In this document: positions 33,926 through 42,042 of the stretch, one piece after another | Layout of the letters: every line of letters begins with the position of its first letter | Numbering within the stretch: position 1 is the stretch's first letter | Assembly (NCBI GenBank): GCA_040768845.1 | Contig: JAXGME010000010.1 | Span: forward strand, 1-64,000 | Length of the DNA stretch: 64,000 nucleotides | Reading direction: 5' to 3' | Origin: JAEZHK01 sp040768845 | Lineage (GTDB): Bacteria > Bacillota > Clostridia > Christensenellales > Aristaeellaceae | Position numbers and translations under genes: made by a program | The notes under the pieces: model-generated | What the model saw: the letters and a program-made list of their open reading frames with translations, nothing else | What the model was told of the DNA's origin: nothing | Databases searched by the model: none

Positions 33926-35008
33926 TCATCCCCAATAGGCGGTCACGCGCATGCCGGGCAGAAGGCTGTCCGGAGCGGTCTGGATCGACAGGGACACCTG
34001 ATATTTGGTGGCGTCCAGCACCGTGACGCCCAGCGGGTAAATCGTCTTGACGACAGCGGGCACCTGGATGTCCAGCGCGTCCACCTTGACCTGTACCGCG
34101 TCCCCGGGCTTGAGGGTGGCGATGTCCAGCTCGTCCACGTCCACCAGGAATTCCAGCGCATCCAGCGGCTCTACGGTCATCAGAAGCTGATCCTTTGTCA
34201 CGGCCTGGCCGCCCTTGACGTAAAGCGCCGAGACCACGCCGCCGCGCTGAGAATCGACCTGCATGTCCGCGCTCTGGGTGTATACGGTGTCGGGGGCGTC
34301 CAGCACAAAGAGCACATCGCCCCGGCTCACCTTCTGGCCCTCGGCGGCGCTGATGGCCGCGACCACCCCTTCGCCCGTTACCGGCACGAAGGGAGCGCGC
34401 TCCACCTCGCCGCTGCCCACCCGGTCGCCGGATCGGTAGGCGCCGTCGGAGCCGCGGTAGAGCTTTACATCATCCTCCAGGTCAAATACGTCCGCGGGAA
34501 TCTCCACCACGTAGTCCTTTCCGTCCACGGAGATCACCTGTCCCTGGGCGTCCAGCGGGTTGGAATCCTTACCGTTGTAGACGCGCAGCGTTTCGCCCAG
34601 CGTAATGGCTCGGTTTTCCGGCTTGTCGTAGGCATTTTTGGTGGAGGCTCGCACCCACATCACATCGGTGCGCTCGATGTAGCACAGCGCGCCGAACTGG
34701 GCCGCGACCGCCTCGGCCTGATCGCCCACCACCGCGCGCAGGGAACGGATCACGCCGGAATTGGCCGCCAGAATCTGTCGGGGGCGGACGGAAAAGAGCG
34801 CCGCGCCCGGTTCCACCGCGTCGCCCACCGCCCAGTCGAAGGGAAGCAGTTGCCCGCCGACCGGCGCAAAGACATCCACGGAATCGACGCTCCGGACCAT
34901 TCCCTTGGCGGACCGCGCGGCGGCCGCCTCCTCGCCCTGCGCGCCCGCCGCCATCAGTATCAGCGCGGCCAGCGTCAGGGCTGCCAGGGTTTTCAATTTG
35001 GACGACAT
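33926..35008 (-). CDS. Exporter adaptor protein (HlyD/MacA-like) of a MacB-type ABC system
   Basis: The 360-residue secreted or membrane-tethered protein has a signal peptide (residues 5-26, no lipobox cysteine) followed by two biotinyl-lipoyl-like halves (APVGGQLLPFDWAVGDAVEPG and SQRGGVVSALYVKGGQAV) and a barrel with LDIATLKPGDAVQVKVDAL, ending in PGMRVTAYWG. Start 35008 has GAGGAGG upstream; the open frame reaches 35194 but would overlap the permease gene. It is the last gene of the exporter operon, 11 bases behind the permease. The cargo is unknown, probably a drug, peptide or lipid. Confidence 0.82.
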   Translation of the reverse strand: MSSKLKTLAALTLAALILMAAGAQGEEAAAARSAKGMVRSVDSVDVFAPVGGQLLPFDWAVGDAVEPGAALFSVRPRQILAANSGVIRSLRAVVGDQAEAVAAQFGALCYIERTDVMWVRASTKNAYDKPENRAITLGETLRVYNGKDSNPLDAQGQVISVDGKDYVVEIPADVFDLEDDVKLYRGSDGAYRSGDRVGSGEVERAPFVPVTGEGVVAAISAAEGQKVSRGDVLFVLDAPDTVYTQSADMQVDSQRGGVVSALYVKGGQAVTKDQLLMTVEPLDALEFLVDVDELDIATLKPGDAVQVKVDALDIQVPAVVKTIYPLGVTVLDATKYQVSLSIQTAPDSLLPGMRVTAYWG

Positions 35009-35019
35009 GTTTTTCCTCC

Positions 35020-37350
35020 TCATTCGACGCTCTTCAGCGCCTCGACCATATTGACGGATTTGAATTTTGCGCCGATCACGCGGTTGACCAGCCATGCAAA
35101 GGCGAGGGTCAGGGCCACCGTCGCAAGCCAGCTCTCGCGGGCGATGTAGGGGACAAACTGCAAAATGCTGGGAAAACCCGTCGCCAGCACCCATCGGTGC
35201 AGGTGCGGCCCCAGCGCCAGGCCGATGGGCAGGCCGATCAGCGCGACGATGATGTTCTCCCGGAGGATCAGCCGCTTGGTCTCCCGGGGGTAGAACCCCA
35301 GCACCATCAGGGTCGCCAGATCGCGGATGCGCTCATAGAAGCTCAGTTCGCCCAGGGTGTACATCACCACCAGCAGCAGCGCCCCCGCGAACAGCGCCAT
35401 CAGCAGCACCAGAAGATCCATCACGCCGGTGACCGCCAGCTTGCCGCTGCGCTCCTCCTCGATGGTGCGCACCTTGTCCACGTCGTCCATGCCGTCCACC
35501 GCGCCGAGATCCATGCCCTCGCCGGACAGGAACAGCGCCGTGGGCCGGTAGGGCATCGCGTCCAGCCTGCGAAAGGCGCTCCGGCTCATATAAAAGCCCT
35601 GTCCCATCTGCAGGTCGACAATCGAGGCGACCGCCGCGGTCACCTCGTGGCCGTTGGGCATGCGCAGCTTGACCGCGTCGCCCGGGGCGAGATTCAGGTC
35701 CTCCGCGGCGCGCTGGGTGACGGCCAGCCCTTCTTCCGGAAGCCATACGCGCGCGCCGTCCTTTTCAAAGTAGACCATCTCGTGCCGGTCCTCCAGCACG
35801 GTGTACGATTTCTCCTGCCAGCGCCCGTCCACAAACGCCTGAAGCTGGCCCTCCATTACCCGCTCCATCCGCTTCGCGCCGGCGCGGATCTTGACCGAAT
35901 CCTCGTAGCCTTCCGGCGCGTAGGAATTCAGGTCCACCCGCGCCTCGTAGCGCATGTTGACGGTAAAATAGTGCTGGAGGACGTAGGAAACGGAGTCGCG
36001 CATGCCAAAACCCGTCAGAAGCAGCATGGAACAGCCCACCACGCCCACCACGCCGATGGCAAAGCGCGAGGTGTTTCTGAACATGTTGCGCACGATCAGC
36101 TTGGCGCTGAAGCCCAGGCGCCGCCACAGAAACGGAATGCGCTCCAGAAATACCCTGCGGCCGCTGCGGGGCGGGCGCGGGCGCAGAAGGCTCGCCGGCA
36201 CCTCGCGCAGCGCCTGATGACAGCTGAGGAAGCTGGCGCCCATCGTGATCATCACGATCAGCGCCGCCGCGGCGGCGACCATCAAAGGGTCCATGGAGAG
36301 CGCGCCGCCGGGCAGCACATAGAGCGACAGCAGCATGTTCATGGCCACCCGGCCCAGGAAGAAATAGGCGCCCAGTGTGCCCAGCACAGCGCCGGCGAGG
36401 GCGATCAAAAGGCCGTAGGCGGCATAATGATTTTCGAGCTGCCGTTGGGTGTAGCCCAGCGAATACAGGGTGCCCAGCTGCACGCGCTGGGTTTCGATCA
36501 GCCGGCGCATGGTGCTGAAGGTGATCAGCGCCGCCACCAGGAAGAATACGGCGGGGAAGATTTGGCCCATCGCGCGCACCTGATCCGCTTCCTCCACCGC
36601 CATCTTGATGTAGACGCGGTCGTCCCGCGTGGACACGGGGATCAGCGCGTCGTCAATCAGCGCCTCGACCGCTTCCTTGGCCGCGTTGGCGTCGGTGCCG
36701 GGGGCCAGCGAAACGACGGTTTCGCCATAGGGCAGATCGGAGAAGGTGCCGGGGGCTACAAATCCGTAGCCGAAGGTGTGGGGATCGGCGTTGAAGCTGT
36801 AGCCGTCGGAGTGCACCACGTATTCGGGGCTGTAGCAGATGCCCGATATGCGCAGTTCGCGCCGGGTGCCGCCGGCAGAAACGGTAATCCGGTCGCCGAC
36901 GGAGAAGCCCATTGCTTCCGCGAACTTCCGGTCGATCAGGCACGCGCCGCGCTCCTTGGCTGTGGGCGCGCTGCCGGTGAGCACCAGCGGCCTGGAGATG
37001 CGCCAGTCGCCGTCAAACATGTACAGGTCCAGCTTGGGATCGCCGGGAAGGTCCGCCTTCGCCCGGAGGCGCACGCGGCGCTGCGCGTCCGATACGCCCG
37101 GAAGGTTCGCGATCTCGCGGGCCGTCTGATCGCTGATCTCGCCGGAAACCCACAGCTGCGCCAGGTTGCTCTCGTCAAAAAGCCGCGCCAGCCCCAGGTC
37201 CATGCCCCGCGCCGCGGCGTTGATGCCCAGAAGCAGCGTAACCGACAGCGTACACAAAATCAGCATCGCGGCAAAGGCCTTCCAGTTTGCCGCCATGTCG
37301 CGCAGCAGCTTCCGCTTCAGCAGCTTGCCCTTCGGCGCGTCCGTCACCAT
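35020..37350 (-). CDS. FtsX-type ABC transporter permease
   Basis: The 776-residue protein has the two-FtsX-domain architecture: TM1 at residues 22-44, a large extracytoplasmic MacB-like region of about 230 residues, three membrane helices (about 275-400), a further TM near 455, a second extracytoplasmic segment, and three C-terminal helices (about 650-760) ending NMVEALKSVE. Start 37350 behind GGAGG overlaps the ATPase stop by seven bases. The open frame to 37587 is an overrun into the ATPase gene. Confidence 0.88.
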   Translation of the reverse strand: MVTDAPKGKLLKRKLLRDMAANWKAFAAMLILCTLSVTLLLGINAAARGMDLGLARLFDESNLAQLWVSGEISDQTAREIANLPGVSDAQRRVRLRAKADLPGDPKLDLYMFDGDWRISRPLVLTGSAPTAKERGACLIDRKFAEAMGFSVGDRITVSAGGTRRELRISGICYSPEYVVHSDGYSFNADPHTFGYGFVAPGTFSDLPYGETVVSLAPGTDANAAKEAVEALIDDALIPVSTRDDRVYIKMAVEEADQVRAMGQIFPAVFFLVAALITFSTMRRLIETQRVQLGTLYSLGYTQRQLENHYAAYGLLIALAGAVLGTLGAYFFLGRVAMNMLLSLYVLPGGALSMDPLMVAAAAALIVMITMGASFLSCHQALREVPASLLRPRPPRSGRRVFLERIPFLWRRLGFSAKLIVRNMFRNTSRFAIGVVGVVGCSMLLLTGFGMRDSVSYVLQHYFTVNMRYEARVDLNSYAPEGYEDSVKIRAGAKRMERVMEGQLQAFVDGRWQEKSYTVLEDRHEMVYFEKDGARVWLPEEGLAVTQRAAEDLNLAPGDAVKLRMPNGHEVTAAVASIVDLQMGQGFYMSRSAFRRLDAMPYRPTALFLSGEGMDLGAVDGMDDVDKVRTIEEERSGKLAVTGVMDLLVLLMALFAGALLLVVMYTLGELSFYERIRDLATLMVLGFYPRETKRLILRENIIVALIGLPIGLALGPHLHRWVLATGFPSILQFVPYIARESWLATVALTLAFAWLVNRVIGAKFKSVNMVEALKSVE

Positions 37351-38045
37351 GCCAGCCCCTCCATTGCGACGGGTGAGGGGTTGACCTCCTCGGCGCTGAT
37401 CCGACCGCTGTCCATGCGGATCACCCGGTCGGCGGCGGGCACAAGGGCGGCGTTGTGGGTGATGACCACCACGGTCTTGCCCATGTCGCGGCAAACCCGG
37501 GCGATCAGCCCCAGCACCATCCGGCCGGTCTTGGAATCCAGCGCGCCGGTGGGCTCGTCGCACAAAAGCAGCTCGGGATTTTTGCACAGCGCCCGGGCGA
37601 TGGCCACCCGCTGCTGCTCACCGCCGGAGAGCTGCGCAGGGAAATTATGCATGCGGTCCTTGAGCCCCACGCGCTCGAGCGTTTCCTCCGGCGACAGCGG
37701 GTTTTTGCACACCTCCCGCGCCAATTCCACGTTCTCAAGGGCGGTCAGGTTGGGCATCAGGTTGTAAAACTGGAATACAAACCCCACATCGTAGCGGCGG
37801 TAGGTGTTGAGTTCCCGCACGGAGAGCGGCGCGATGTCCCGCCCGCCCACCAGAATCTTTCCGCTGGTCGCCCGGTCCATGCCGCCCAGAAGGTTCAGAA
37901 CCGTGGTTTTGCCCGCGCCGCTGGGGCCCAGCACCATGGCAAATTCCCCGTCGCGGATGGTAAAGCTGGCCGCGTCCACCGCCGGAATGGATATTTCCCC
38001 CACGCGGTAGGTCTTGGATACGCGTTCAAAGGCGATGTCTGCCAC
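37344..38045 (-). CDS. ABC transporter ATP-binding protein (MacB/LolD type)
   Basis: The 233-residue ATPase has Walker A GPSGAGKTT, Q-loop FVFQFYNLMP, signature LSGGEQQR, Walker B LLCDEPTGALD and the switch histidine in VVVITHN. I use the GTG at 38045 with GGGAG seven bases upstream; earlier codons would lie across the promoter and operator region. First gene of the exporter operon. Confidence 0.92.
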   Translation of the reverse strand: MADIAFERVSKTYRVGEISIPAVDAASFTIRDGEFAMVLGPSGAGKTTVLNLLGGMDRATSGKILVGGRDIAPLSVRELNTYRRYDVGFVFQFYNLMPNLTALENVELAREVCKNPLSPEETLERVGLKDRMHNFPAQLSGGEQQRVAIARALCKNPELLLCDEPTGALDSKTGRMVLGLIARVCRDMGKTVVVITHNAALVPAADRVIRMDSGRISAEEVNPSPVAMEGLAW

Positions 38046-38085
38046 AATGGTTCTCCCATTTGCCCGATAAATAACCGACACGGTG

Positions 38086-38114
38086 TTGCAAATCCGGGCT
38101 AATATGATTATAAT
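38086..38114 (+). promoter_or_regulatory. Sigma-A promoter of tetR
   Basis: TTGCAA (38086-38091) is 17 bases from a perfect TATAAT (38109-38114). The predicted start is next to the operator copy at 38123-38130. Confidence 0.82.
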
Positions 38115-38135
38115 CATCACAGTGTCGGTTTACAA
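38107..38135 (-). promoter_or_regulatory. Sigma-A promoter of the ABC exporter operon
   Basis: On the minus strand TTGTAA (38130-38135) is 17 bases from TATAAT (38107-38112). This -10 overlaps the opposing tetR -10 within a palindromic ATTATAAT, so polymerase can occupy only one direction at a time. Confidence 0.8.
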
Positions 38136-38226
38136 CGGGCAGTTTGGAACAGGATGTTGAACAACCGACAGACGGGATTTGGGTGTCGGTTATATTTGTA
38201 AAGAGTTGATGGGGGAGGGGAAACCC

Positions 38227-38808
38227 GTGCGGGAGCGGAAGGACGACCGGCGGACCCGATACACCCGGCAGGTGATCCGGGAGAGCTTTGTGCATCTGCT
38301 CAGCCAGAAATCCATCGCGAAGATCACGGTCAAGGAGATCTGCGAGGAGGCGGACGTCAACCGAAGCACCTTTTATGCCCACTACGCGGACCCGTATGAT
38401 TTGATGCAGAAGATCAAGGACGAAGTGATGGGGGAGATCGACACCTGGCTGAAGGGGCTGGTCTTTCCGATCGACGCGCCGGTATCGCAGCAGGTGATGC
38501 GGATGGTGTTTGAATATGTTGCGGCCAACGCGGAGATGTGCAAGGTGCTTTTGGGCACCTACGGCGACGAGGGCCTTCAGGAAGACCTGATGATGATCGC
38601 GCAGCAGCAGGTGATGAAGGAATGGTCTGCCGGGGCGGAGGCGGATTCAAGCCTCTCGGAGTATTTGCTTCAGTTCGGCGTCCACGCCAGCGTCGCGGTG
38701 GTCAAAAAATGGCTGGAGAATGGCCTCAGGGAACCGCCCGCGGAGATGGCGGAATTGGTCATACGGCTCATCTACCATGGGCTGAGCTCGGTGATGTCAA
38801 GGCCGTAA
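38227..38808 (+). CDS. TetR/AcrR-family transcriptional regulator
   Basis: The 193-residue protein has the TetR helix-turn-helix (ITVKEICEEADVNRSTFYAHYADPYDL, in part, residues 32-57) and an all-helical C-terminal ligand domain of the TetR_C_7-like kind. Start is the GTG at 38227 with GGGGGAGGGG six bases upstream. It is divergent from the exporter operon and surrounded by repeated operators, so it most likely represses both itself and the exporter until a ligand binds. Confidence 0.9.
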   Translation: MRERKDDRRTRYTRQVIRESFVHLLSQKSIAKITVKEICEEADVNRSTFYAHYADPYDLMQKIKDEVMGEIDTWLKGLVFPIDAPVSQQVMRMVFEYVAANAEMCKVLLGTYGDEGLQEDLMMIAQQQVMKEWSAGAEADSSLSEYLLQFGVHASVAVVKKWLENGLREPPAEMAELVIRLIYHGLSSVMSRP

Positions 38809-38810
38809 GG

Positions 38811-38846
38811 CAAACCGCGGCGCCTCCCGGGAGGCGCCGCGGTTTG
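38811..38846. terminator. 36-bp perfect palindrome between convergent genes
   Basis: Positions 38811-38828 are the exact reverse complement of 38829-38846. It lies two bases after the tetR stop and 14 bases before the stop of the convergent dehydrogenase, so it can terminate both. No T-run follows. Confidence 0.7.
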
Positions 38847-38860
38847 TGGTATAAAGGACG

Positions 38861-39817
38861 TCAGTACCCTGCCGCGGGGTCCACCACATTCCGGAGCGGC
38901 GCACCCGACAGAAAGCGCCCTAGGTTGTCGCGGAAGATGTCATAGAGGATTGCGGCGCTGATGGGATCGCCGTCGGCGCCGGAGATGTGGGGGGTGAGGA
39001 TCACGTTGTCCATGTCCCAGAGGGGGCTGTCCGCGCCCAGCGGCTCCTCCGCCGTCACGTCCAGCACCGCGCCGCCCAGGTGGCCCTCTTTGAGGGCGCG
39101 GATCAGCGCCCGCTCGTCCACCGTGGCGCCGCGGCCGGCGTTGAGCAGGATCGCGCCCTTTTTCATGCGGCGCAGGACCGCGTTGTCCACCAGCTTTTCG
39201 GTCTCGGCCGTGGCGGGCAGGCACAGCGCCACGGCGTCGGCGCCTTCCACCGCCTCGCCCAGCCGGGACGCGGGGTAGACGGCTTCTAGATCTGTGGGCT
39301 TTTCCGCCGCGCCGCGCCGGACGCCCCGGACGCGGGCGCCCATCGCCCGCAGCCGCCGTATCAGTTCGCCGCCCAGATTGCCCATCCCCACCACCGTCAC
39401 CAGACTCCCGTAAATCGACCGGCCGGGGCCTTCATCCCGCCACAGGTGGGCCTTCTGGTTGCGAAGGTAGGCGGGCATTTTGCGATTCAGCATGAGAAGG
39501 CCCGCCATCAGGTATTCCGCGATGGGAATCCCGAAGGCGCCCGAACCGTTGGTCAAAACGGTGGCATGCGGGTCGAAGGCACCGCGCAGGTGATCCACGC
39601 CGGCGGAGGGCGTCTGCATCCAGCGGACGCCCGGAAGGGCTGCCACAACCTTCGGCGGGAAGTACCCCATCAGCGCGTCAAACCCGGCCAGTGCTTCCGG
39701 CGACAGCACCGCGCCATCCTGAAAATACACGAGTTCCGCGCCGCCGTCGGCCGCGATTAGGGCCAGCGACCGGATCTGCTCCGCGTCAAAGGGGACGTTT
39801 GCCAGTGCGATTCTCAT
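38861..39817 (-). CDS. D-isomer-specific 2-hydroxyacid dehydrogenase
   Basis: The 318-residue NAD-dependent oxidoreductase has the Rossmann motif VVGMGNLGGELIRRL and the catalytic Arg (LLNAGRGATVDE), Glu (DVTAEEPL) and His (LTPHISG) of the family. It resembles the ghrA/serA-like group; its substrate is open. The ribosome binding site is weak, but it begins three bases after the stop of the small membrane protein gene and is probably coupled to it. Confidence 0.88.
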   Translation of the reverse strand: MRIALANVPFDAEQIRSLALIAADGGAELVYFQDGAVLSPEALAGFDALMGYFPPKVVAALPGVRWMQTPSAGVDHLRGAFDPHATVLTNGSGAFGIPIAEYLMAGLLMLNRKMPAYLRNQKAHLWRDEGPGRSIYGSLVTVVGMGNLGGELIRRLRAMGARVRGVRRGAAEKPTDLEAVYPASRLGEAVEGADAVALCLPATAETEKLVDNAVLRRMKKGAILLNAGRGATVDERALIRALKEGHLGGAVLDVTAEEPLGADSPLWDMDNVILTPHISGADGDPISAAILYDIFRDNLGRFLSGAPLRNVVDPAAGY

Positions 39818-39820
39818 GGT

Positions 39821-40147
39821 CTATCGCAGCCCCGCGCGGACGCTGATCTGCACCAGCTTTTTCATGTCCGCCAGCCGCTTTTCATCGGACAGCGGCAGGC
39901 CCACCACGTAGATCAGGCCCACCGTCCAGAAGAAGAAGCCCGTCCAGAAATACCCGCGGTACCCCTTACGCCTGGCGAGCCGCGAGGTGATCAGCCCCCA
40001 GACCACCGCCGCGATCACGACGCCGACGAGGATGCCGATGACCCAAAAGAGCGTATACTGCCCCGCGGGAATCCAGCCGAATGTGTCGAAGAGCTGATTT
40101 GTCTCCAAAACCGGAGTGTAGCTGGGCATAGCGGTGGTCAAATCCAT
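39821..40147 (-). CDS. Small membrane protein with two transmembrane segments, function unknown
   Basis: The 108-residue protein has two clear membrane helices (about residues 29-54 and 67-88) separated by a basic loop RLARRKGYRGYF, and a charged C-terminal tail. I do not recognise the family. AAAGGAGG precedes the ATG at 40147. It shares a promoter with the downstream 2-hydroxyacid dehydrogenase. Confidence 0.75.
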   Translation of the reverse strand: MDLTTAMPSYTPVLETNQLFDTFGWIPAGQYTLFWVIGILVGVVIAAVVWGLITSRLARRKGYRGYFWTGFFFWTVGLIYVVGLPLSDEKRLADMKKLVQISVRAGLR

Positions 40148-40223
40148 AGTCGGCCCCTCCTTTTGTATCACTCCCGCGGCGGCGCGAGCGCGGATCCCGC
40201 GGGCTCGCCGGGTATTTTACATT

Positions 40224-40251
40224 ATTATATCAAAGATTTCCCGCAATTCAA
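40224..40251 (-). promoter_or_regulatory. Promoter of the small membrane protein / dehydrogenase operon
   Basis: TTGAAT (40246-40251) is 16 bases from a perfect TATAAT (40224-40229) on the minus strand, with an extended TG element. Confidence 0.72.
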
Positions 40252-40320
40252 AGGTAAAATTACGTTTTTTCGCCACAATCTGCAAGGAGCGCGAAAGTTT
40301 CTTTGCGCGCGGCTTTGTGG

Positions 40321-40326
40321 TATAAT
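40321..40326 (+). promoter_or_regulatory. Extended -10 promoter of the [FeFe] hydrogenase gene
   Basis: TATAAT preceded by TGG stands 44 bases before the start codon. A -35 hexamer is poor (TTTCTT at 17 bases). Confidence 0.65.
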
Positions 40327-40369
40327 ACGTAAAAAGCCCTTCGGGGCGCGGGCGGCGAGGAGATGGGGT

Positions 40370-41617
40370 ATGAAGACTTTTGCCGAGTTGTATGAGCAGG
40401 CGGTTTCGCTGGCGCTGCGGGATGACCCCGCGGACCTGGAACAATCGCTTTCCGAATACGACCCGAACCACCTGGATTGCCTTTTGCACCCGGCCAAGCA
40501 CCCTCTGGTGATCCGCACCGGGGAATGCGACTGTCCCCGCGAGCAGCGCGCGGCCTGCATCGGCCGCTGTCCCTTTGACGCCATGAGCCTGGACGAGGCG
40601 GGAAACATCCGGATCGATCCGGAGAAGTGCATGGGCTGCGCGGACTGCATCGACGGCTGCGCGGGGGAAAAACTCAAGGCCTCCACCGACATTTTGCCGG
40701 CGCTGAAAGCGGTGCGCGGCGCCAAGGGGCTGGCCTACGCGCTGGTGGCCCCGGCGTTTCTGGGGCAGTTCACCAGCGCCGTCACGCCGGGTAAGCTGCG
40801 CTCCGCCCTCAAGGCGGTGGGTTTTGACGGCATGATCGAAGTGGCGCTCTTTGCGGACATCCTGACCCTCAAGGAGGCGCTGGAGTTTGACCGGAACATC
40901 CGCACCGAGGCCGACTATCAGCTGACCAGCTGCTGCTGCCCGATGTGGATCGCGATGATCCGCAAGATCTATCACGAGCTGATGCCCCACGTGCCCGGCT
41001 CCGTTTCGCCGATGGTCGCCTGCGCCCGGACGGTCAAGGCGCTCTATCCGGACGCGGTGACGGTGTTTATCGGCCCCTGCCTTGCCAAGAAGGCCGAGGC
41101 CCGGGAAAAAGACCTGGCCGGCGCGGTGGACTACGTGCTCACATTCAGCGAAATGCAGTCGATCTTTGACCTGCTGGGCATCGACCCGGCCCGGATGGAG
41201 GAGAGCGACAAGGACCATTCCTCCCGCGCGGGGCGCATCTACGCCCGGGTGGGCGGCGTCAGCGAAGCCGTGCGGGACACCGTGGCGCGGCTGAACCCCC
41301 ATCGGGAGATCACCGTCAGGACGCGCCAGGCCGACGGCATTCCCGCCTGCCGGGCGATGATGAACGACATCCGCGCCGGCAACGGCGGCGGCAACTTCTA
41401 CGAGGGCATGGGCTGCCGCGGCGGCTGCGTGGGCGGGCCGAGGGCGGTCACACCGGTGGAAGAGGGGCGCAAGGCCGTCAATGCCTACGGCGACGCGGCC
41501 CAGTACCGCACCCCCGCGGAGAACCCCTATGTGGTGGAGCTTTTGCACCGGTTGGGGTTTGACACCATCGAGGAATTGCTGGAAAAGGATGAAATCTTCA
41601 CCCGCCATTTTGACTGA
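40370..41617 (+). CDS. hydA: Monomeric [FeFe] hydrogenase, group B-like
   Basis: The 415-residue enzyme interconverts H2 with protons and electrons, probably with ferredoxin as partner. It has two [4Fe-4S] sites at the N-terminus (Cys53, 55, 63, 67 and Cys87, 90, 93, 97) and the H-cluster domain with motif L1 as TSCCCPMW (186-193), L2 as GPCLAKK (235-241) and L3 as GMGCRGGCVGG. Standard group A enzymes have TSCCPxW, MPCxxKxxE and MACxxGC, so this is one of the variant lineages; the pattern is what I recall for group B. Start is ATG 40370 behind GAGGAG; the frame continues upstream without support. All three maturases are in this window. Confidence 0.9.
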   Translation: MKTFAELYEQAVSLALRDDPADLEQSLSEYDPNHLDCLLHPAKHPLVIRTGECDCPREQRAACIGRCPFDAMSLDEAGNIRIDPEKCMGCADCIDGCAGEKLKASTDILPALKAVRGAKGLAYALVAPAFLGQFTSAVTPGKLRSALKAVGFDGMIEVALFADILTLKEALEFDRNIRTEADYQLTSCCCPMWIAMIRKIYHELMPHVPGSVSPMVACARTVKALYPDAVTVFIGPCLAKKAEAREKDLAGAVDYVLTFSEMQSIFDLLGIDPARMEESDKDHSSRAGRIYARVGGVSEAVRDTVARLNPHREITVRTRQADGIPACRAMMNDIRAGNGGGNFYEGMGCRGGCVGGPRAVTPVEEGRKAVNAYGDAAQYRTPAENPYVVELLHRLGFDTIEELLEKDEIFTRHFD

Positions 41618-41625
41618 TCGCGCTG

Positions 41626-41653
41626 TTTGAAGGCGCGGCGGGGCTGTTATACT
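41626..41653 (+). promoter_or_regulatory. Possible promoter of the hyp operon
   Basis: TTTGAA (41626-41631) is 16 bases from TATACT (41648-41653), between the hydrogenase stop and hypA. Read-through from the hydrogenase promoter is also possible since no terminator is seen in the gap. Confidence 0.5.
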
Positions 41654-41697
41654 ATTCGGTACAGGCTTTCGCGGGGCGGAGGCAGGGGAGGAAGCGC

Positions 41698-42042
41698 GTG
41701 CACGAATTGCCCATCACCCAGCGGGTCATCGACATCGCATCCGAGGCGGCCAGGGCGCGCGGCGCCGGCAAGATCACCCAGATCCAGCTGGTAATCGGGG
41801 ACGCCTCCGGCTACATGGCGGATTCCATAGAGCTGTACTTTGACCTCATCAGCGCGGGCAGCCTCTGCGAGGGGGCGAAGCTGTCGTTTGAGTTTGTCAA
41901 GTCCATGCTCCGGTGCGACACCTGCGGCCAGCTTTTTGAGCGCAAGCCCTTTGACTTCACCTGTCCCTCCTGCGGCGGCCAGGGCCGGCCCACGGAAATC
42001 GGCCGGGAATTTTATGTAAAGGCGATCGAGGTAGAAAAATGA
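41698..42042 (+). CDS. hypA: Hydrogenase nickel insertion protein HypA
   Basis: HypA delivers nickel to the [NiFe] large subunit together with HypB. The 114-residue protein starts with the nickel-binding MHE and has the zinc site Cys-x2-Cys twice (CDTC, CPSC). The start codon is GTG at 41698, with GGGGAGG upstream. Its stop overlaps the hypB start (ATGA). Confidence 0.95.
   Translation: MHELPITQRVIDIASEAARARGAGKITQIQLVIGDASGYMADSIELYFDLISAGSLCEGAKLSFEFVKSMLRCDTCGQLFERKPFDFTCPSCGGQGRPTEIGREFYVKAIEVEK

Larger units (their letters stand above)
38073..38191. promoter_or_regulatory. Four-copy TetR operator array between exporter operon and tetR
   Basis: The eight-base element TGTCGGTT occurs four times in alternating orientation: minus at 38073-38080, plus at 38123-38130, minus at 38163-38170, plus at 38184-38191. 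The first two copies flank the two overlapping promoters; the last two form an inverted pair 13 bases apart in the tetR leader. The neighbouring TetR protein is the obvious candidate to bind them. Confidence 0.75.

Noticed and set aside
35197..37767. Open frame of 856 codons on the plus strand opposite the ABC permease
   Set aside because: The permease has clear FtsX architecture and a good start; the plus-strand translation is low-complexity His/Gln/Arg-rich.
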